Notes under the pieces: generated by a model
What the model was told of the DNA's origin: nothing
Seen by the model: the letters and a program-made list of their open reading frames with translations, nothing else
Database searches by the model: none
Part shown: one piece after another, positions 63,727-64,000 of the stretch
How positions within the stretch are numbered: the first letter of the stretch is position 1
How the letters are laid out: each line of letters opens with the position of its first letter
From: Shimia abyssi
GTDB lineage: Bacteria > Pseudomonadota > Alphaproteobacteria > Rhodobacterales > Rhodobacteraceae
Assembly: GCF_003014475.1 (NCBI RefSeq)
Contig: NZ_PYGJ01000004.1
Span: 62,001-126,000, forward strand
Direction of reading: 5' to 3'
Length of the DNA: 64,000 bases
Made by a program: the position numbers and the translations under genes

Positions 63727-64000
63727 ATGAACCTCAGACCTGATCCGACTTTTCATGCGACACCGAAACTGGCGATGGAAGCGCCGGCGGAAACGCTTGC
63801 CTTTACTTTGATGCTTAGTCCGGACGGGTCACAACCTGATGGCTTGGCCGTGGTGGATGTGGATCCCAAATCAGACAGTTACGGCGAGATTGTTCATCAG
63901 CTGATCATGCCCAACAAGGGCGACGAGTTTCATCATTTTGGCTGGAACGCCTGTTCCTCTTCCTTGTCGCCCCTGTCGGGACACGCGTTTCTGGAACGGC
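63727..64000 (+). CDS. mtoX: Methanethiol oxidase / selenium-binding protein SBP56 family (start only)
   Basis: The first 91 codons of a gene that leaves the window. MNLRPDPTFHATPKLAMEAP, VVDVDPKSDSYGEIVHQLIM and DEFHHFGWNACSSSLSP are the N-terminal signature of the SELENBP1/MtoX family, which oxidises methanethiol to formaldehyde, H2S and H2O2 in sulfur-cycling marine bacteria. The start has GGGAGG 8 bp upstream. The call depends on the visible N-terminus only. Confidence 0.85.
   Translation, partial: MNLRPDPTFHATPKLAMEAPAETLAFTLMLSPDGSQPDGLAVVDVDPKSDSYGEIVHQLIMPNKGDEFHHFGWNACSSSLSPLSGHAFLER

Overview
The window looks like chromosomal DNA of a marine alphaproteobacterium of the Roseobacter group (Rhodobacteraceae sensu lato). 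The basis is gene content and protein style: a heterotetrameric sarcosine oxidase set (soxBDAG), two TRAP transporter systems including a TAXI-type fused permease, a long alphaproteobacterial RpoD with an acidic N-terminal insert, PutA with a divergent Lrp-type regulator, an alphaproteobacterial LexA box, GANTC sites clustered upstream of rpoD, and the start of a methanethiol oxidase gene. No phage, CRISPR array or rRNA operon was seen. One tRNA (Leu, anticodon UAA) is present.

Layout. 0-9.4 kb: housekeeping genes, mostly on the minus strand (end of kpsC, ribD, nrdR, YjbQ, a tandem family of four small secreted or lipoprotein paralogues, a HlyU-like gene, rpoD, dnaG, a small exported protein). 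9.4-14.5 kb: sarcosine oxidase operon soxB-soxD-soxA-soxG. 14.6-18.6 kb: an exported SGNH-like protein, an outer-membrane barrel, a zinc-type DUF6151 protein and glutamate dehydrogenase. 18.6-21.9 kb: three Tad-type pilus or pseudopilin genes. 22-26.2 kb: a membrane-protein gene split by an IS5-like mobile segment that carries an M20 amidohydrolase and a damaged transposase. 26.2-32.3 kb: aldo/keto reductase, ureohydrolase, an SOS-box-preceded ImuA-like gene, MFS transporter, metG. 32.4-45 kb: a catabolic and transport block with a DctPQM TRAP system, a class III aminotransferase / BKACE / GcvT-type FAD demethylase operon, an RpiR regulator, a TAXI TRAP system and UspA. 45-51.7 kb: tRNA-Leu, TPR protein, putR/putA, rhomboid protease, GFA protein, inositol-phosphatase family. 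51.9-59 kb: a decaying stretch (broken CurA-like reductase, AraC fragment, frameshifted DUF1254 gene) mixed with intact VOC, AraC and sulfatase genes. 59-63.2 kb: a four-gene minus-strand operon for HlyD, DUF2955, CPA1 antiporter and K+ channel. The window ends inside mtoX.

How the genes work together. Much of the content concerns reduced nitrogen and sulfur compounds: sarcosine and a second N-methyl substrate (demethylases with GcvT-type folate domains), proline, glutamate, agmatine-like substrates, and methanethiol. High-affinity TRAP importers sit beside these genes.

The strongest non-standard observations are (1) the 22,907-25,168 segment, whose removal with one TA copy rejoins a split gene in frame; (2) two 40-bp arrays of a 7-bp motif repeated exactly every 11 bp at two distant loci; (3) the four-member FWCGAG paralogue cluster; (4) an orphan ImuA with an SOS box; (5) the aminotransferase-BKACE-demethylase operon between two TRAP systems; (6) a 7-bp tandem duplication that explains one of the pseudogenes.
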